NCBI RefSeq assembly: GCF_007827795.1 | Contig: NZ_VITI01000002.1 | Location: forward strand, 611,181 to 675,180 | DNA length: 64,000 bases | Source of the DNA: Azospirillum brasilense | Lineage (GTDB): Bacteria > Pseudomonadota > Alphaproteobacteria > Azospirillales > Azospirillaceae | Direction of reading: 5' to 3' | The notes under the pieces: model-generated | What the model was told of the DNA's origin: nothing | The model's input: the letters and a program-made list of their open reading frames with translations, nothing else | The model's database searches: none | Part shown: positions 52,452 to 61,841 of the stretch, in pieces | Position numbering within the stretch: position 1 is the first letter of the stretch | Layout of the letters: the number at the start of each line of letters is the position of its first letter | Made by a program: the position numbers and the translations under genes

Positions 52452-54143
52452 ATGTTGAAAGCGCTTAAGAAGCTAAAGATCGGACCGAAGGTCTATCTTC
52501 TCGTGGGGCTGCAGGCGGCGGTGGCCGCGGTGACCGGCCTGATGGGGCTGGCCGCCATGCAGGATCTGGCCGGCAAGTCCGAGGCGATCGAACGCGCGTC
52601 GGACCGGCAGGTGCTGGGCGAGCAGCTCAACGGCCTCGTCCTGGCCGTCGTCATGGATTCGCGCGGGGTCTACATGGCCCGCGACCGGGCCGAGGTGGAC
52701 AAGTTCGGCAAGCCCCTGCTGGACAGCCTGAACACCCTTGGCGAGCGGCTCGGCACCTTGAAGCGCCTCACCCCGGCGGAGGGGCAGGCCGCGCTGGCCC
52801 CGGTGGCGGCGAAGGCGGAGGAGTTCATCCGCTTCCGCACGGAGCTGGTGCGCCTCGCCCGTGAGAAGGGATCGGCGGAAGCCCGGACCTACGGCGACAA
52901 CGACGCCAACCGCAGCAACCGTCAGGCGCTCAACGCCGCGATCCAGACGCTCAGCGCCGATCATGACGGCATGATCGACCGCCTTCACGACGAGTTGGTG
53001 TCGGCGCGCCGGCATTGGACCACCCTGATGCTCGCCATCGGCGTCGGCGGCGTGCTCTTCGGCATCCTGCTGGCCGTGCTGGTCGCCCGCGACATGATCG
53101 CGCGCCCCATCGCCCGCATGACCGCGGCGATGAAGACCATCGCCGCCGGCAACACCACGGCCGAGGTGCCCGGCACCGGCCAGGGCGACGAGGTCGGCGA
53201 CATGGCCGAGGCCGTGCTGGTCTTCCGCGACGGGCTGCGGCGCGCCACCGATCTGGCCGAGCAGGAGCGCCGCGAGATCGAGGTGCGCCGCCAGCGTCAG
53301 GAACGGCTGGAAGCCCTGACCCACGGCTTCGCCCAGAAGATCGAGGGGCTGTGCCGGACCCTGAACGGGGAGGCCGACAACATCCGCAGCAGCGCCGAAT
53401 CGCTCACCCATTCCGCCGCCGACGCCTCGCGCCGCAGCTCGACCGTCGCCGCGGCGGCGGAACAGGCCACCGGCAACGTCCAGACCGTGGCGGCGGCGAC
53501 CGAGGAGCTGTCCACCTCCATCGGCTCGATCAGCCAACGCCTCGGCGAGGCCGCCCGCATCGCCAGCGAAGCGGAGCGGGAGGCCCAGCGCACCAACAGC
53601 ACCATCCAGGGCCTCGCCCAGGCGGCGGAGAAGATCGGCGCGGTGGTCAACCTCATCACCGAGATCGCCAGCCAGACCAACCTGCTGGCGCTGAACGCGA
53701 CCATTGAGGCGGCGCGCGCCGGCGAGGCGGGCAAGGGCTTCGCCGTGGTGGCGCAGGAGGTGAAGAGCCTCGCCAACCAGACCGCCCGCGCCACCGAGGA
53801 GATCTCGGCGCAGATCGTCGCCATCCAGAGCGAGACCCAGCAGGCGGTCGGCGCGATCAGCGGCATCGTCGGCACCATCGAGCGGATCAGCGACATCAGC
53901 ACCAACGTCGCCGCCGCGGTGGAGCAGCAGGGCTCCGCCACCCAGGAAATCGCCCGCAACGTGCAGGAAGCCGCGATCGGCACGCAGGAGGTTTCCTCGA
54001 CCATCTCCGGCGTGTCGCAGTCCGCCGACCACACCGGGGAGGCCGCCGGTGGCCTGCTGAGCGCCGCCAAGGGCCTGTCGGTCCACGCGCGCACCCTGCA
54101 AACCGATGTGGACGACTTCACCCGTCAGATGAAGGCGGTCTGA
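52452..54143 (+). CDS. methyl-accepting chemotaxis protein
   Basis: Chemoreceptor of about 563 residues. TM1 is near residues 10-32 and TM2 near 189-213; the periplasmic part is a helical sensor of about 155 residues. HAMP and signalling domains follow, with the hairpin [20 protein letters not shown]. The ATG at 52452 has GGGGA upstream; the ATG at 52437 would add five residues. A strong terminator follows the gene. Its promoter region (52260-52440) is AT-rich and contains TTAACGCTTCG. Confidence 0.93.
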   Translation: MLKALKKLKIGPKVYLLVGLQAAVAAVTGLMGLAAMQDLAGKSEAIERASDRQVLGEQLNGLVLAVVMDSRGVYMARDRAEVDKFGKPLLDSLNTLGERLGTLKRLTPAEGQAALAPVAAKAEEFIRFRTELVRLAREKGSAEARTYGDNDANRSNRQALNAAIQTLSADHDGMIDRLHDELVSARRHWTTLMLAIGVGGVLFGILLAVLVARDMIARPIARMTAAMKTIAAGNTTAEVPGTGQGDEVGDMAEAVLVFRDGLRRATDLAEQERREIEVRRQRQERLEALTHGFAQKIEGLCRTLNGEADNIRSSAESLTHSAADASRRSSTVAAAAEQATGNVQTVAAATEELSTSIGSISQRLGEAARIASEAEREAQRTNSTIQGLAQAAEKIGAVVNLITEIASQTNLLALNATIEAARAGEAGKGFAVVAQEVKSLANQTARATEEISAQIVAIQSETQQAVGAISGIVGTIERISDISTNVAAAVEQQGSATQEIARNVQEAAIGTQEVSSTISGVSQSADHTGEAAGGLLSAAKGLSVHARTLQTDVDDFTRQMKAV

Positions 54144-54151
54144 CCCCCTCC

Positions 54152-54188
54152 CCTCCTCTCCGGCTTTCGCGCCGGAGAGGAGGCTTTT
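54152..54188 (+). terminator. rho-independent terminator after chemoreceptor
   Basis: A perfect 13-bp stem, CCTCCTCTCCGGC (54152-54164) with its complement at 54171-54183, a 6-base loop and then CTTTT. It lies 8 bp after the chemoreceptor stop and separates it from the hydrogenase cluster. Confidence 0.85.
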
Positions 54189-54461
54189 CCCGACGCATCC
54201 TTTCCGCTTATGCGTTCTCCGCGTTCGAAGCTTACCCGCCTCATACTCTATTTGATGTAGATCAATGCCGCGCCCGCATCGAAACTGGTGCAATGCCGGC
54301 GAGCGTTTCGCGCCCAAATACCCCTACAATTGATAGGGATTACGCCGCACCATGGGTTTCCCGCCTCGGGGTTCCCAGGACGCGTCGTGGCGTGCTGCGC
54401 ATCCGGCGTCCGGCAACCGGGCAGCCAGCAGATCAATGCAAAAGGGTCTTTGGGGGAAATC
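54189..54461. promoter_or_regulatory. hydrogenase upstream region
   Basis: Non-coding lead-in to hybO. It contains the FNR-type box at 54252-54265, then GC-rich sequence and GGGGGA a few bases before the ATG. I found no convincing sigma-54 -24/-12 pair, so control seems to be through the FNR/FixK family rather than NifA/HoxA-type activators, though an activator site could have been missed. Confidence 0.5.
54252..54265. promoter_or_regulatory. FNR/FixK box TTGAT-GTAG-ATCAA
   Basis: A perfect match to the consensus TTGAT-N4-ATCAA recognised by FNR, FixK and Anr proteins, 197 bp before the hybO ATG. It implies low-oxygen induction of the hydrogenase operon. Confidence 0.8.
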
Positions 54462-55625
54462 ATGCCCGACGGACATGTGGATCTCGACGCCGAGCACATC
54501 GGCGATCTCGACGAGTATGAGGGTGCGCTGGCCGGCCTGTCCCGCCGGGAATTCCTGACCTACTGCACGGGCGTGGCCGCCACGCTGGGCCTGTCCCCCG
54601 CCTTCGGCGTGAAGATCGCCAACGCCGCCGTGGCCGCGCCGCGCCCGACGGTGATCTGGCTGTCGGGCCAGGCCTGCACCGGCTGCACCGAATCGCTGCT
54701 GCGCACCCACCACCCGTCGCTCGAGACGCTGATCCTCGACACCATCTCGCTCGACTACAACGAGACGCTGATGACCGGCTCCGGCCACCAGGCCGAGAAC
54801 TGGAAGCAGCAGGCGATGAAGGACAATTGGGGCAAGTACCTGATGGTCACCGACGGCTCCATCCCGACGAAGGACGGGGGCGTCTACTGCAAGGTCGCCG
54901 GCAAGACCTACAAGGACGCCGTGCTGGAATGCGCCAAGGGCGCCGCCGCCGTCATCTCCATGGGCTCCTGCTCCTCCTGGGGCGGCTGGCCGTCGACCGG
55001 CGTCAATCCCACGGGCGCCGTCGGGCTGAACGAGATCATCAAGGACAAGCCGGTCGTCTCCGTCCCCGGCTGCCCGCCGAACCCCTACAATTTCCTCTCG
55101 CTGGTCCTGCATTTCGTCGCCTTCGGCAAGCTGCCGGAGCTGGACGACAAGATGCGCCCGAAGTTCGCCTATGGCCGCCTGATCCACGAGAACTGCGAGC
55201 GCCGCCCGCATTTCGACGCCGGCCGCTTCGCCATGGAGTTCGGCGACTACGGCCACCGCCAGGGCTACTGTCTCTACAAGCTCGGCTGCAAGGGGCCGGA
55301 GACCTACGCGAACTGTCCGTCCGTCGGCTTCAACGACGTCGGCCAGGGCACCTGGCCGGTCGGCACCGGCCACCCCTGCTTCGGCTGCACCGAGAAGGGC
55401 GTCGGCTTCACCAAGGGCATCCATGAGCTGGCCTCGCTGAAGTCGGTGGCGCCGCCGAACAGCTACCCGGCGGTCGCCGTGGACAAGGGCGAGGGCATCT
55501 CCGCCGGGGCCGCGGCGGTGGTCGCCGGCATCGCCGGCGCGGCGGTCGGCGCCGGCGCCGTCATTTCCAGCCGGCTCGGCAAGCAGGACGCGAAGACCGA
55601 TTCCTCCTCCACCGCCGCCGAGTGA
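54462..55625 (+). CDS. hybO: [NiFe]-hydrogenase small subunit, Hyd-2 type
   Basis: Electron-transfer subunit of a membrane-bound uptake hydrogenase (387 residues). A long Tat signal has the twin-arginine motif LSRREFL (residues 26-32). The proximal cluster ligands begin with WLSGQACTGCTES (Cys72 and Cys75) and later Cys residues occur in MGSCSSWGG, PGCPPNP and GHPCFGCTEKG. A C-terminal Ala/Gly-rich hydrophobic segment (AAAVVAGIAGAAVGAGAVIS) probably anchors it in the membrane. It opens the hybO-hybA-hybB-hybC-hybD cluster, under a perfect FNR box. Confidence 0.95.
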   Translation: MPDGHVDLDAEHIGDLDEYEGALAGLSRREFLTYCTGVAATLGLSPAFGVKIANAAVAAPRPTVIWLSGQACTGCTESLLRTHHPSLETLILDTISLDYNETLMTGSGHQAENWKQQAMKDNWGKYLMVTDGSIPTKDGGVYCKVAGKTYKDAVLECAKGAAAVISMGSCSSWGGWPSTGVNPTGAVGLNEIIKDKPVVSVPGCPPNPYNFLSLVLHFVAFGKLPELDDKMRPKFAYGRLIHENCERRPHFDAGRFAMEFGDYGHRQGYCLYKLGCKGPETYANCPSVGFNDVGQGTWPVGTGHPCFGCTEKGVGFTKGIHELASLKSVAPPNSYPAVAVDKGEGISAGAAAVVAGIAGAAVGAGAVISSRLGKQDAKTDSSSTAAE

Positions 55626-55634
55626 GGTGACGCC

Positions 55635-56705
55635 ATGTCAAAGAACATGATGTCGAAAAGCAGGACATCGGTCTCACGGCGCGGTTTCCTGCGGAACGCG
55701 GTCAAGGGCAGCGCGGCGGCCGCCGCAGCGGCCTGCACCACGGTGGTCGCCGCCCCGCCGGAGGCCAACGCGCTGGTCCGCCCGCCCAAGCCCCTGCCGC
55801 CCGACGCGGTCGGCCTGCTGTACGACAGCACGCTGTGCATCGGCTGCAAGGCCTGCGTGACCGCCTGCAAGGAGGTCAACCACATGCCGCCCGACGTCGG
55901 ACCGGCCCAGCAGGGCTGGAACGCGGGCGGCGGCGGCCAGCCGATCTACGACAGCCCGGTGGAGCTGTCGGCCAAGACGCTGAACGTCATCAAGGCCTAC
56001 AGCCACGGCACCGGTGCCACCAAGGACGCGGCGGAGAACGGCTTCGCCTTTATCAAGCGGCAGTGCCTGCACTGCGCCGATCCGTCCTGCGTGTCGGTCT
56101 GCCCGGTGTCGGCGATGACCAAGGACGCGAAGACCGGCATCGTCAACCACGACCCGAGCGCCTGCATCGGCTGCCGCTACTGCGTGCTGTCCTGCCCGTT
56201 CGGCGTGCCGAAGTACGACTACAACGACGCCTTCGGCGAGATCAAAAAGTGCCAGCTCTGCAAGCAGCAGCTCGCCAAGAACGAGCTTCCGGGCTGCGCC
56301 GACGTCTGCCCCACCGGGGCGACGCTGTTCGGCCGCACGGAGGACCTCAAGGCGGAGGCCAAGCGCCGCACCGCGCTGAAGGTCGGCGAGTACACGCACT
56401 TCCCGCGCGGCGACATCGCCGGCAAGGTCGGCGGCCCGCGCTCCGGCCATGAGAAGCTCGTCGAGGCGGCCTACCAGACGCACATCTACGGCGAGAAGGA
56501 ACTGGGCGGCACCCAGTGCCTCGCGGTGTCCGCCGTGCCGTTCGACAAACTGAACCTGCCCACCAACGTGCCGGAAAACGGCTATCCGACCCTGTCGGAA
56601 GGCATCCAGCACACGCTCTACGCGGGCATGATCGCCCCCGCCACGGTGTTCGCCGGTCTCGCCTATCTGGCGCACCGCAACACCAAGAACCACACCGACG
56701 AGTGA
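55635..56705 (+). CDS. hybA: 4Fe-4S ferredoxin-type hydrogenase subunit
   Basis: Periplasmic iron-sulfur protein of 356 residues with a Tat signal (SVSRRGFLRNAV, residues 12-23). Four Cys-rich motifs for [4Fe-4S] clusters are visible: CIGCKACVTACKEVN, CLHCADPSCVSVCPVSA, CIGCRYCVLSCPFGV and CQLCKQQLAKNELPGCADVC. A C-terminal hydrophobic segment (YAGMIAPATVFAGLAYL) suggests membrane attachment. By analogy with HybA it passes electrons from the small subunit to the membrane protein HybB and quinone. Confidence 0.94.
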   Translation: MSKNMMSKSRTSVSRRGFLRNAVKGSAAAAAAACTTVVAAPPEANALVRPPKPLPPDAVGLLYDSTLCIGCKACVTACKEVNHMPPDVGPAQQGWNAGGGGQPIYDSPVELSAKTLNVIKAYSHGTGATKDAAENGFAFIKRQCLHCADPSCVSVCPVSAMTKDAKTGIVNHDPSACIGCRYCVLSCPFGVPKYDYNDAFGEIKKCQLCKQQLAKNELPGCADVCPTGATLFGRTEDLKAEAKRRTALKVGEYTHFPRGDIAGKVGGPRSGHEKLVEAAYQTHIYGEKELGGTQCLAVSAVPFDKLNLPTNVPENGYPTLSEGIQHTLYAGMIAPATVFAGLAYLAHRNTKNHTDE

Positions 56706-56717
56706 GGGGGCCGCGCC

Positions 56718-57887
56718 ATGTCTTCGCACGTTAAAGAGCATCATGGGCATGAGCATCAGCCGCTCGGCGGCCGGGTCCTCACCCTTCCCTTCCTGATCTG
56801 CGCCACCCTGGTCGCCATCGCCGGCGTCATCCTGTTCCAGCGCTACACGCAGGGGCTGGCCGCCGCGTCGAACCTGAACGACGGCTATCCCTGGGGCATC
56901 TGGGTGGCCATCGACGTGGTGATCGGCTCGGCCTTCGGCTGCGCCGGCTACGTCATCGCGCTGCTCTGCTACATCCTGAACCGCGGCGAGTACCACCCGC
57001 TGGTCCGTCCGGCGGTGCTGGCCAGCCTGTTCGGCTACGGCCTCGCCGGTCTGGCGGTGCTGGTCGATCTGGGCCGCTACTGGAACTTCTACCACATGAT
57101 GCTGCCGTGGTACGCGCAGCCGAACTCCGTGATGCTGGAGGTCGGCCTGTGCGTGGCGACCTACACGCTGGTGCTGGTGGTGGAGTTCGCCCCGGCCTTC
57201 CTGGAGCGCTTCGGGATCGAGGGGCTGCGCGCCAAGCTGAACAAGGTGCTGTGGGTCTTCATCGCGCTGGGCGTCCTGCTGCCGACGATGCACCAGTCGT
57301 CGCTCGGCACCATGATGGTCATCGTCGGGCACAAGCTGTCGCCGCTGTGGCAGTCGCAGATGCTGCCGGTCTTCTTCCTGCTGACCGCCATCCTGATGGG
57401 CTTCGCCATCGTGGTGTGGGAATCGGTCATGGCCTCGCTGAACTTCCGCCGCCCGATGGAAACGCCGGTGCTGTCGAAGCTGTCGGGCCTGATGCTGGTC
57501 GTCGCCTCGCTGTTCGTCGTGCTGCGCTTCGTCGACCTGATCGTGCGCGGCCAGATCGGCCAGATCTTCGGCGGCCCGCAGTCCGGCTGGTTCATCGCGG
57601 AAATGGTGTTGATGATCTCCGGCCTCGCGCTGCTGATCCCCAAGGCCAACCGCAACCGGTCGCGGGCGCTGTTCCTGGCGGCCTCGCTCCTGCTGGCGGC
57701 GGGCATTCTCTACCGCCTGAACGTCTATCTCATCGGCTTCACGCCGGCGGTCGGTCCTTGGCATTACTTCCCCTCGGTCAAGGAAATCATGATCACCGTC
57801 GGCGTCTTCGCGCTGGAGATCGCGCTGTATCTCCTCTTCGTGAAGAAGCTGCCCGTCATGCACGCCGTCCATCCCGAGCACGGCTGA
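56718..57887 (+). CDS. hybB: NrfD/HybB-type quinone-reactive membrane subunit
   Basis: Integral membrane protein of 389 residues with nine or ten hydrophobic helices (FLICATLVAIAGVILFQRYT; VLASLFGYGLAGLAVLVDLG; VLWVFIALGVLLPTMHQSSL). It belongs to the NrfD/PsrC family and should exchange electrons with the quinone pool. The N-terminus is His-rich (VKEHHGHEHQPLGG). It starts 12 bp after hybA and ends 18 bp before hybC. Confidence 0.93.
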   Translation: MSSHVKEHHGHEHQPLGGRVLTLPFLICATLVAIAGVILFQRYTQGLAAASNLNDGYPWGIWVAIDVVIGSAFGCAGYVIALLCYILNRGEYHPLVRPAVLASLFGYGLAGLAVLVDLGRYWNFYHMMLPWYAQPNSVMLEVGLCVATYTLVLVVEFAPAFLERFGIEGLRAKLNKVLWVFIALGVLLPTMHQSSLGTMMVIVGHKLSPLWQSQMLPVFFLLTAILMGFAIVVWESVMASLNFRRPMETPVLSKLSGLMLVVASLFVVLRFVDLIVRGQIGQIFGGPQSGWFIAEMVLMISGLALLIPKANRNRSRALFLAASLLLAAGILYRLNVYLIGFTPAVGPWHYFPSVKEIMITVGVFALEIALYLLFVKKLPVMHAVHPEHG

Positions 57888-57905
57888 GTTTAGGAGACTT
57901 TCGTT

Positions 57906-59612
57906 ATGGCTCAGCGAGTTGTTGTAGATCCGGTCACCCGCATCGAGGGTCACCTGCGGGTCGATTGTGAAGTGGACGGCGGCAAGGTCACCAACGCCTG
58001 GGCGTCGGGCCAGATGTGGCGCGGCATCGAGCTGATCCTTCAGGGCAAGGACCCGCGCGACGCCTGGGTCTTCGCCCAGCGCATCTGCGGCGTCTGCACC
58101 ACGGTGCACGCCATCACCTCCGTCCGCGCGGTGGAGAACGCGCTGAAGCTGGAGGTGCCGCTCAACGCCCAGTACATCCGCAACATGATCCAGGGCGCCC
58201 ACAACGTCCACGATCACATCGTCCACTTCTATCACCTGTCGGCGCTCGACTTCGTGGACATCGTGTCGGCGCTGAAGGCCGACCCGGCGGCGACCGCCAA
58301 GCTGGCCCAGTCGATCTCCGGCTGGCCGAAGAACAGCACCCAGGAATTCGCCACCGCCCAGAAGAAGCTGCAGGCCTTCATCAACTCCGGCCAGCTCGGC
58401 ATCTTCGGCTCGGGCTACTGGGGCCATCCGGCGATGAAGCTGACGCCGGAAGCCAACCTGATGGCGGCGTCCCACTATCTCCAGGCGCTCGACTACCAGC
58501 GGCGCATGAACAAGGTGGTGGCGATCCTCGGCTCCAAGACGCCGCACATCCAGAACATGGCGGTCGGCGGCGTCACCAACCCGATCAACATGGACAGCCA
58601 GTCCACCCTGACCCTCGAAAAGCTGATGTACATCAAGCAGCTGATCGACGAGGTGGGCGACTTCATCACCCAGGTCTACATCCCCGACGTGGCGGCCATC
58701 GGCGCCTTCTACGCCGACTGGACGCAGTATGGCCGCGGCGTGGTGAACTATCTGTCCATCCCGGACATGCCGCTGGACACCAAGGGCACCACGTTCGCCT
58801 TGCCCGCCGGCTACATCGACGGCGGCGACCTCGTCAACGGCTTCACCCCGATTAAGGACTTCCACGACCCCTACTTCGAGAAGGGCGTGAAGGAGAGCGT
58901 GAAGCATTCCTGGTACCAGGGCGGCAAGGGTCCCCTGCACCCCTACGACGGCGAGACGATCCCGAACTTCACCGACTGGCAGGACGACGGCAAGTACAGC
59001 TGGATCAAGTCGCCGACCTTCTACGACAAGCGCGCCCAGGTCGGCCCGCTGGCCAACGTGCTGGGCATGTACGCCTCGGGCCACCAGCGCACGCAGTTCT
59101 GGGTCAACGCGGTGCTCGACGCCGTGTCGGGCCATCTCGGCAGCAAGGTCGGCGTCGACGCGCTGCACTCCACCATCGGCCGCCACGCCGCCCGTGCGGT
59201 GCGCTGCGTGGTCCTGCACGAGGAGTTGCAGAACCAGTGGAAGCTGCTGATGGAGAACATCGCGAAGGGCGACACCAAGACCTTCAACAAGCCGGTGTTC
59301 CCGAAGGGAGAGATCCGCGGCTTCGGCTTCCACGAGGCGCCGCGCGGCATGCTCTCGCACTGGGTCGTGATCGAGAACGGCAAGATCAAGAACTACCAGG
59401 CGGTCGTGCCGACCACCTGGAACGCCGGCCCGCGCGACGAGGACGGGAACATCTCGGCCTACGAGGCGGCCCTGATCGACAATCCGGTGGCGGTCGCCGA
59501 CCAGCCGCTGGAGATCATCCGCACCCTGCACAGCTTCGACCCGTGCCTGGCCTGCGCCGTGCACCTGACCGACACGGAAACGAAGTCGCACTATCAGGTG
59601 AAGGTCGTCTGA
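57906..59612 (+). CDS. hybC: [NiFe]-hydrogenase large subunit, Hyd-2 type
   Basis: Catalytic subunit of 568 residues that splits hydrogen at a Ni-Fe(CN)2CO centre. The first metal motif is QRICGVCTTVH (Cys61 and Cys64) and the second is DPCLACAVH (Cys547 and Cys550, His553). A 15-residue extension (LTDTETKSHYQVKVV) follows the last His and must be removed by the maturation protease, hybD downstream. Features such as VVDPVTRIEGHLRVD are general to group 1 hydrogenases. A terminator follows the stop. Confidence 0.97.
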   Translation: MAQRVVVDPVTRIEGHLRVDCEVDGGKVTNAWASGQMWRGIELILQGKDPRDAWVFAQRICGVCTTVHAITSVRAVENALKLEVPLNAQYIRNMIQGAHNVHDHIVHFYHLSALDFVDIVSALKADPAATAKLAQSISGWPKNSTQEFATAQKKLQAFINSGQLGIFGSGYWGHPAMKLTPEANLMAASHYLQALDYQRRMNKVVAILGSKTPHIQNMAVGGVTNPINMDSQSTLTLEKLMYIKQLIDEVGDFITQVYIPDVAAIGAFYADWTQYGRGVVNYLSIPDMPLDTKGTTFALPAGYIDGGDLVNGFTPIKDFHDPYFEKGVKESVKHSWYQGGKGPLHPYDGETIPNFTDWQDDGKYSWIKSPTFYDKRAQVGPLANVLGMYASGHQRTQFWVNAVLDAVSGHLGSKVGVDALHSTIGRHAARAVRCVVLHEELQNQWKLLMENIAKGDTKTFNKPVFPKGEIRGFGFHEAPRGMLSHWVVIENGKIKNYQAVVPTTWNAGPRDEDGNISAYEAALIDNPVAVADQPLEIIRTLHSFDPCLACAVHLTDTETKSHYQVKVV

Positions 59613-59633
59613 TCCAAGCCTTCTGACCGGCCG

Positions 59634-59666
59634 AAAGCCCCTCTTCCCCACGGAGGAGGGGCTTTT
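59634..59666 (+). terminator. terminator between hybC and hybD
   Basis: AAAGCCCCTC (59634-59643) pairs perfectly with GAGGGGCTTT (59656-59665) around a 12-base loop, ending in a T-run of four. It lies 22 bp after hybC and about 100 bp before hybD, so hybD is probably expressed at a lower level or from its own promoter. Confidence 0.8.
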
Positions 59667-59765
59667 CGCGTCGCCTGTTCAGGCCGATTGATCCAGTTCA
59701 CGGCGCCCGGCGCCGATCCCGCCTCATCCTTCTGTTTCAAAATCATCGAACGGAGTCCCCGCCCC

Positions 59766-60245
59766 ATGTCCATCCTCGTCCTCGGCCTCGGCAACATCCT
59801 CCTGATGGACGAAGGGGTGGGCGTGCGCGCCATGGAGGCGTTCGACGCCGCCTGGACCGTGCCCGATCACGTCAGCGTGGTGGACGGCGGCACCTGCGGC
59901 ATGGACATGCTGGACCTGATCGCCAGCCATAAGCAGCTGATCGCGGTGGACGCGGTGAAGACCGGCGCCCCACCGGCCACGCTGACGGTGCTGCGCGGCG
60001 ACGAGGTTCCGGCCTATTTCAAGGGCAAGCTGTCGCCCCACCAGCTCGGCCTCAGCGACCTGCTGGCCTCGCTGCGCCTGCAGGACGAGGCGCCGGAGAG
60101 CGTGACGGTGGTCGGCTGCGTGCCGATGGCGCTCGGCACCGGCCTGATGATGTCACCGGAGATCGAGGCGGTGATCCCGCGGATGGTGACGATGATCGTG
60201 GAAGAACTGGCCCGCCTCGGCGTGACCGCCACGCCCCGAAACTGA
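59766..60245 (+). CDS. hybD: hydrogenase maturation endopeptidase
   Basis: Peptidase of 159 residues (HyaD/HybD family) that cleaves the C-terminal tail of the large subunit after nickel insertion. Metal-binding residues are the Glu in LGNILLMDEGVGV, the Asp in VVDGGTCGMDMLDLI and the His in KLSPHQLGL. MSILVLGLGNILL is the typical N-terminus, so ATG 59766 is chosen. It is the last gene of the cluster; no hyp genes follow. Confidence 0.95.
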   Translation: MSILVLGLGNILLMDEGVGVRAMEAFDAAWTVPDHVSVVDGGTCGMDMLDLIASHKQLIAVDAVKTGAPPATLTVLRGDEVPAYFKGKLSPHQLGLSDLLASLRLQDEAPESVTVVGCVPMALGTGLMMSPEIEAVIPRMVTMIVEELARLGVTATPRN

Positions 60246-60267
60246 GCGTGGCGATCACGATCAATCC

Positions 60268-61284
60268 TCAGCGGTCGGCGCGGATCGGGCCGAACTCCAC
60301 CGGGACCCAGGCGTAGCCCTTGCCTTCGGTGCGGACATGGCCGATGCCGGGGAAGGGCAGATGGGCGCCGGCCACCCACAGCTTCTGAGCCGCGGCGTCG
60401 GCGAAGATCTTCTTGCGGGAAGCGACGGCCTGCGCCTTGTCGGCGTCGAACTCGATGACGACCTCCGGGCGGGCGAACTGCACGGAGTGGCTGTGCACGA
60501 TGTCACCCCACATCAGGATGCTGCGCTCCCCCGACGTGAACAGATAGCCGCTGTGCCCCGGCGTGTGGCCGTAGGCCGCCACCGATTCCACGCCGGGAAC
60601 CAGGCTGTCGCCGGGCTGGTAGGGCTTCAGCTTGCCGGCCGCCGCGTAGGGCGCCACCGCCGCGCGGGCCATGGCGAAGAAGGGCTGGCTGTCGGCCGGG
60701 GCCTTGGCCGCCACCTCCTCGCTCAGCCAGAAGTCGGCGTCGGCCTTGGCGACATGGACCGTGGCGTTGGGGAACAGCATGGCACCGTCCGGACGCAGCA
60801 GGCCGTTGGCGTGGTCCGGGTGCAGGTGGGTCAGCAGCACCGTGTCCACCTGTTCCGGGTTGTAGCCGGCGGCGCGGATGTTGTCGGCGATGAAGCCCAG
60901 CGCCGGACCGAAGGCCTTGGCCGTCCCGGTGTCCACCAGGACGAGGTTCGCGCCGGTGTGCACCAGATAGGCGTTCACCGCCGTCTGGACGCTCGGCGTG
61001 TCGGCCAGGAACATCCGGGCGAGCAGGCTCTGGATGTCATCGGCGCTGGCGCCGCTGAGGATCTTGCGGTCGAGGTCGATGAAGCCGTCATACAGCGCCG
61101 TGACCTCGAAGTCGCCGATGGCCATGCGGTAGAAGCCCGGCGCCTGGGTCCGCTGCTGGCCCGGCACCTCCGCCAGGGCCGGCGCCGCGGGGGCGAGGAC
61201 GGCACCGGCGGTCAAGACGGCGGGAACGGCGACAGCCAGGGTGAGCAGGGCTCTGCGCAAGGTGACGAAGGTCGGCGGAGTCAT
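60268..61284 (-). CDS. exported metallo-beta-lactamase-fold hydrolase
   Basis: Protein of 338 residues with an N-terminal signal (RRALLTLAVAVPAVLTAGAV, cleavage near PALA) and an MBL domain. Metal ligands are in LLTHLHPDHANGLL, AYGHTPGHSGYLF and MWGDIVHSH, plus the late AGAHLPFPGIGHV. The sequence resembles periplasmic quorum-quenching or general MBL hydrolases; the substrate is unknown. It faces hybD convergently, 22 bp away. Confidence 0.88.
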   Translation of the reverse strand: MTPPTFVTLRRALLTLAVAVPAVLTAGAVLAPAAPALAEVPGQQRTQAPGFYRMAIGDFEVTALYDGFIDLDRKILSGASADDIQSLLARMFLADTPSVQTAVNAYLVHTGANLVLVDTGTAKAFGPALGFIADNIRAAGYNPEQVDTVLLTHLHPDHANGLLRPDGAMLFPNATVHVAKADADFWLSEEVAAKAPADSQPFFAMARAAVAPYAAAGKLKPYQPGDSLVPGVESVAAYGHTPGHSGYLFTSGERSILMWGDIVHSHSVQFARPEVVIEFDADKAQAVASRKKIFADAAAQKLWVAGAHLPFPGIGHVRTEGKGYAWVPVEFGPIRADR

Positions 61285-61841
61285 CGGCGAGGTTCCCCTT
61301 CAGAATGGTCGGCGCCCAGCATGGCCGTCCTGGCCGCGCGGCGGAAGGGCGACGGCGCGCATGACGCCAATGCATTGATCGAGACCATGGAAATGCCGTC
61401 ACCGCTGCGCATGGGATCGCTCGGTGGAAGGTCTGCCGGATCATCGCCAGCGACTCGGTCCCCGCTGCACGAGGCGGCGGACACCCGCGGGGAAGTCGAC
61501 ATCGTCGAGGCATCGGCACGGAACGGCCACCCGGCGAGAGTTGTCTTGAGGATCAGCCCGTCACCCCCATCCGGACCGGGCGGCGCCGGATGTGTCGTGA
61601 CGCAAGCCTGGCTTCAACCACCACGGGCCGGCGCGATCGATCGCGTCACGGCTGAAAGCAATCGGACAAGCACCGGGCAACGAGGAAGCAAAGCCGCTTT
61701 GCGCATCACCAAAACACCACTCACTTCCCAAAGATTTTCAATTTTAGTCTGTTTGTGAAATTATAGGAAAATTAACAATCCGAGCAGATAACAAAAAGCC
61801 GCGCAGTGTCCTTCGTCCTTGAAGGTCATAGGGAGACCGGG
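61285..61841. other. 557-bp divergent intergenic region
   Basis: Non-coding stretch between the divergent MBL protein and the third chemoreceptor. It holds a small hairpin (CATCCGG / CCGGATG at 61568-61592). An AT-rich segment at about 61735-61800 (GTGAAATTATAGGAAAATTA) probably carries the chemoreceptor promoter. The open frames here lack starts, ribosome sites or coding-like codon use, and I see no gene. Confidence 0.5.

Noticed and set aside
54189..54461. Sigma-54 promoter for the hydrogenase
   Set aside because: No GG-N10-GC with proper -24/-12 context was found; CTGGTGCAATGC at about 54286 is a poor match.
55674..59651. Open frame of about 1325 codons on the minus strand
   Set aside because: Entirely antisense to the hydrogenase genes hybA, hybB and hybC; codon composition is a shadow of the real frames.
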